From contig JADDMT010000263.1 in NCBI GenBank assembly GCA_021401465.1, forward strand, positions 1 through 22,726: a stretch of DNA of 22,726 bases, written 5' to 3'. Numbering within the stretch: position 1 is the stretch's first letter; each line of letters begins with the position of its first letter. Below are positions 19,441-22,726 of the stretch, piece after piece. Below the pieces are notes generated by a model. It worked only from the letters and a program-made list of their open reading frames with translations, searched no databases and had not been told where the DNA came from. Origin of the DNA: Teratosphaeria epicoccoides. Its lineage: Eukaryota; Ascomycota; Dothideomycetes; Mycosphaerellales; Teratosphaeriaceae. A program made the position numbers and the translations under genes.

Positions 19441-21144
19441 CTGCAAACGAAGCTTGTAGTTTAGGGCAGCGATCCGTCGTTAGCTCCTCTTGTAGGTCGA
19501 CTGCGGGTCCAATAGGGCCTCACGGCCTCCGCTAGTGACGAACCCTCCTATCTAGCAGTTGTGGCGACCGTGTCTAGCTCGATCCGTGCGGTAGTTAACC
19601 AGCTTACATGCGGTAAGCATGCGATGTCTAAAGAACCCTTTGAAGAAGTCTCGAGACTTATTCAGCGGTTGCAAGAGCGAGATCCGGAGTTAATTAATGA
19701 GGGTGTAGCCCTCTAGGACACTACAGGTGGTCCGAAGTACTAGACTAAGTCAGGCGACTTGTAGTACTTTGACAATAGGCTCTACGTACCTGCTAACCGC
19801 GCACTCCGTTCGTAGCTCCTCCGTATTCATCATGACGATGAACTCGCGGGCCATTTTGGCGTAGAGAAGACGAACGCACTTCTCGGACGCAAATACTAGT
19901 AGCCTACGCTAGAACAGGATGTCTCTGACTATGTCAAATCCTGCCAGACGTGCCAGATTAGCAAATCTCGGCGCCATTGCCCCTACGGCGATGCTTAGGC
20001 GCTCCTACTGCTAGAGAGACTATGGCAAGACTTGACCATGGATTTCATTACCGATTTGCCGCTAGCAAAGTAGAAAGGCAATGTAGTTGATGCTATCCTT
20101 GTAGTAGTCGACTGATACTCGAAGATGAATATCTTCATCCTATGTACGAAAAAGTGCACAAGCAGCGAGCTTGCGCGGCTACTTCGCGACGAAGTCATAC
20201 GGCGCTTTAGTGTCCCCCGAAGTATCCTATCGGATCGAGGTTCTGTCTTTACTAGTAAATACTAGCAAGAATTTGTGTTTGAAGCGCGTGTCAAGCACCG
20301 CCTAAGTACAGCATTCTATCCACAGACTAATAGTCAGACTGAACGTATGAACTAGACTCTTGAGTAGTACCTTCGGTGCTACTACGCTAAGAACCAGGAT
20401 GCCTAGGCCGACGCAATTCCTATGGCGGAATTTGCAGTCAATAACAGCGTGCATGCTGCTATGCGCATGTCGCCATTTCAGATTCTCTATGGCTTTAATC
20501 CGGAAATACACCTAGAACCGCCTTAGGACAAGTCTTCTGAGGAGAGGGTGCCGGCCGCCGCGGAATTAGCGCGGCGTATGCGCGAGGTACATTCGGTGCT
20601 AATAGAACACTAGAAAAAGGCCTCAGAATCCCAGATTAAACATAATAACGCCTGTGCTAAACCGATGTAGTACGCAGTTAGTACGAAGGTGTTGCTGTTA
20701 ACGAAGAATCTTAAGCTGAAACTTCCGAGCAAGAAGATGACGCTAAGGTTCGTCGGACCCTTCCGGATACGCGACGCAATAGGCTTGCAGGCGTACCGGC
20801 TATCGTTGCTATCGTCGTATCGTGTGCATGACGTCTTCTACGTATCTCTACTCGAACCATGGGTATAGCGCGAGGGCGAAAAGCCCGCGGACCCGATGCT
20901 AGTAGCAGAAGAGAACGAAGAGTAGGAAGTCGAGGGTATTAAGGACAGTATGCGGCGCAAGGGCGCAACGCACTATCTAGTGAAGTAGAAAGGATACCTA
21001 CCTAAGTACACATAATGGGTTCCGGCCGAAGACTACAAGAACGCTCCGGAAGCTATTCGTGAATTCGAAGAGCAGAGGAAGCGTGAGCAGGGCTTGAGAA
21101 GGTCGATTCGTGGGAAGATGAGGGTTCCGGAGCAGAATTCTTGA
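19441..21144 (+). pseudogene. Right chromovirus integrase and chromodomain
   Basis: The HHCC zinc finger is intact: His at 19828-19833 and 19852-19854, Cys at 19942-19944 and 19951-19953. The catalytic triad is also intact: Asp 1288 (20041), Asp 1352 (20233, in L-S-D-R-G) and Glu 1388 (20341, in Q-T-E-R-M), a D-x35-E spacing. After a GPY/F-like G-P-F-R-I and Y-R-V-H-D-V-F-Y-V-S-L-L, a chromodomain follows at about 20926-21065. It reads E-V-E-G-I, Y-L-V-K-x-K-G-Y and W-V-P-A-E-D, with one core Trp reading TAG. The ORF ends at TGA 21142-21144. Integrase joins cDNA to chromosomal DNA and the chromodomain biases target choice. Stops are TAG, with one TGA (20113-20115) at a Trp site. Confidence 0.93.
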
Positions 21145-21284
21145 CATGTGTATGTAGCGCATAACGCGCGAAGCGACAACGAGAAGCAAACGCCCTACTC
21201 ATACATCATTGATACCTAAAGGCACACCCAGAATAAACCTAAGAAGAACAAGAGACATGCTCGGATTAGCTTCGTAGCTAATGC
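21145..21284. other. 140-bp junction between pol and the convergent gene
   Basis: No LTR-like sequence matching 15837-16130 is seen here. The minus-strand gene's frame is open beyond its TAA (21285-21287) except for that codon. The TAA follows a C (CGC-TAA) and may itself be a mutated CAA, so the true stop could lie further left at about 21220. Confidence 0.4.
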
Positions 21285-21909
21285 TTAGCGACTACTAGTC
21301 AGGGGCTTCCTGACTAAACCCGAAGCAGGAGAGTCTTTCTTGTTGCGGTCCGCTAGGGACTGCCTACCTGCACGAGGTCTACCAAACACCCCGAAGCGAC
21401 TATGAGTAACGGGGGTAGCAACGCCACGAAGAGAGGCCGGCATCTTCTTCTTTAGTAGGTTGCGAGGGAGCTCGTCTTCAGAGCCTATAGTAGCCAGAGA
21501 ACTAGCGACACCCTCACCGCGCCTAGTCGCGACGACTACCTCATCCTTAGCATCAGAAGGCGAAGAGACTCGAGCGCGCTTGCGGCTGTCGCGCTCGGCC
21601 CTCGAGATCATCTTGCGCTTCTTGACACGAGTGTCGACCACATCATTAGACTTAGTGTCTCCCTCAGGCGCAACTAGTGTAGTGACACTACGGCGCGAAG
21701 GGATCACGTCAGGACCGAAGGTATCCTGAACGTCGTCATCCTCCTCATCCTCAAAGATCTGGCCTAGAGGCTTGTGCCTTAGCGTCTTGACGGACGCAGT
21801 GCGGGTCGCAAGCGGGGAAGGCTCGGCTTCCTCGTCGCTAACCTCAATTTCGGCCCTGGCCCTCTTCTTCTTCTTAGACAGTAGCGTCGAGGCGGCGTAG
21901 GCGGCGGCG

Positions 21910-21960
21910 CTACAATGTGTTAGCTATACGCACGCGACAGGATTCGAGTGAGTAACTTAC
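21910..21960 (-). other. Intron 2 of the right antisense gene
   Basis: On the minus strand: GTAAGT donor (21960-21955), GCTAAC branch site near 21920, TTGTAG acceptor ending at 21910; 51 nt. Removing it joins exon 2 (two bases left over) to exon 3 in the frame that stays open to 21288. This is good support for a real intron. Confidence 0.75.
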
Positions 21961-22606
21961 GGCTTGGTCCTTAGGACCGGCTTAGAGGCAGGCTGCCTCT
22001 CGGTACGGCGCTAGGGCGTAGCCTTAGCGGCGGGAGCGGTGAATTGCTTGATGACCTTCTTGCGGATCATCCGCGTCTTAAAGTCATCGTCAATAGAGGC
22101 AAGGGCCCCGAGTTGCTGACGCTGACGGCTAGTCGGATATTTCTCGACGCTAACGTTAGCCTAGCGGAGAAAGTCAGCATTCATACTCGGAGGGCACCCG
22201 CACCATATGCGTACTATGGCGAAGGTCTCGACCCTAACAGTTAGCACCTTCAAGATCTTCTAGACTAAGTCTGCGATTAGACCTAGACAAACGTTTTCGC
22301 CTGTTAGCAGAGAGTCGAAGCGAACGCCGCCATGAGAACGGTTAGCAGTCGCGGTAAAGCACGAGAGGGCGCCGAGCAGGTAGGCGAGTACCTCGCGGTA
22401 CTTGGCCTATAGCCTGTTCATGGTCGGAGTGCCTTCGGCAATCCCCTCGTCGCGCGCACTCTAGAAGTCATCGATGTTACGGCAGAGCTAGTTGTACTCG
22501 CTATACACCTCTTTAGGGAGGTCTTGGCATTTTTGATGCTTGCCATTACAGTTGACACAATTGCGGTAGACACCGCCCTCATCAAACCCGCTGACGCAGA
22601 TCTCGG

Positions 22607-22660
22607 CTACGCTTCGGTTAGTATAAGTCACGCATACCTCGCGGGTAGGGGACGCCTTAC
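22607..22660 (-). other. Intron 1 of the right antisense gene
   Basis: On the minus strand: GTAAGG donor (22660-22655), TACTAAC branch site near 22620-22626, GCGTAG acceptor ending at 22607; 54 nt. Splicing joins the C-R-R-C exon, one base left over, to the C-V-N-C exon in frame. Confidence 0.7.
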
Positions 22661-22726
22661 TAACACGCGGAGGAGAGATGTGTGCAGCTTAGCTACTAAG
22701 GTTGTCGAGGCATCGTCGACATGAGC

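Larger units (their letters stand above)
21285..22726 (-). pseudogene. Right antisense gene: Cys-motif protein, three exons, 5' end beyond the window
   Basis: I do not recognise the protein. Exon 1 (22661 to the window edge) gives C-R-R-C. Exon 2 (21961-22606) begins E-I-C-V-S-G-F-D-E-G-G-V-Y-R and then C-V-N-C-x6-C-Q-D-L-P, a zinc-binding-like pattern, followed by a helical region with conserved-looking Trp sites, six of them TAG. Exon 3 (21285-21909) is open for 208 codons: a Lys/Arg run (K-K-K-K-R-A-R-A), an acidic patch (E-D-E-E-D-D-D) and a Ser/Arg-rich tail with basic, nuclear-signal-like motifs. Two introns join the three exons in one frame. The gene faces the right chromovirus pol, 140 bp away. 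A nuclear or nucleic-acid-binding role is plausible but inferred. It resembles the left antisense gene in Cys motif and layout. All stops are TAG. Confidence 0.65.

Noticed and set aside
21460..21729. Plus-strand 89-codon open frame
   Set aside because: Antisense of exon 3 of the right antisense gene, whose frame is longer and joined by two consensus introns.
1..22726. TAG as a reassigned sense codon (Gln or Trp), since stops are almost all TAG and frames are otherwise intact
   Set aside because: TAG stands at both Trp and Gln positions, TAA also replaces Gln, Cys reads Tyr and Asp reads Asn at essential sites, and a start codon reads ATA. TGG and CAG are still used elsewhere in the same genes. 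One mutational bias explains all of it; a code change does not.
1..22726. tRNA or rRNA genes
   Set aside because: No cloverleaf-like segment with recognisable B-box sequence or rRNA core was noticed on either strand by eye; a tRNA scan was not possible.

Overview
This window looks like transposon-packed, heavily mutated DNA from a filamentous fungus, probably a RIP-competent ascomycete. The evidence is chromodomain Ty3/gypsy retrotransposons, a Plavaka-type (CACTA/EnSpm-related) transposase, and short introns with GTAAG donors and TACTAAC-like branch sites. I see no intact host gene. Almost every coding segment is broken by in-frame TAG (sometimes TAA, very rarely TGA). These stops sit where the families expect Trp (TGG) or Gln (CAR, mostly after a codon ending in C). 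CCA/TGG is scarce and CTA/TAG is abundant on both strands, the footprint of a C-to-T mutator favouring C-C-A.

Layout. (1) 168-1090 (+): a TATA box and a broken, probably spliced gene with a Cys motif. (2) 1166-6230 (-): a nearly full-length chromovirus (gag, protease, RT, RNase H, integrase, chromodomain). Its leader, primer-binding site and U3 lie at 6241-6491, and the U3 holds an 81-bp tandem duplication carrying the TATA box. (3) 6495-7780 (+): a gag zinc knuckle plus protease fragment from a second Ty3/gypsy lineage. (4) 7787-13690: hairpin-rich spacer and decayed genes. These include an unrecognised minus-strand gene with an Arg/Ser-rich segment (about 9590-11108), coding-like debris (11110-12290), a SNF2-helicase C-terminal remnant (about 12370-12800, +), and repeated short palindromes. 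(5) 13690-15815 (+): a Plavaka transposase, apparently cut off. (6) 15837-21144 (+): a second chromovirus with the end of its 5' LTR and gag-pol in one uninterrupted frame, apparently inserted into the Plavaka element. (7) 21285-22726 (-): a three-exon gene convergent with that pol, running off the right edge.

The main observation is a symmetry. Each chromovirus has a convergent, antisense, intron-containing gene just after the pol stop (75 and 140 bp away). Both antisense genes carry a Cys motif of the form C-V-N-C-x6-C, mutated to Y-V-N-C-x6-Y in the left copy, and both end in a Ser/charged low-complexity tail. No 3' LTR is visible for either element, so the antisense genes probably lie between pol and 3' LTRs that are outside the window. 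They may be an accessory antisense gene of this retrotransposon group. Both elements also show a 9-nt complementarity between the predicted transcript start and the site just after the LTR, as expected for Tf1-style self-priming.
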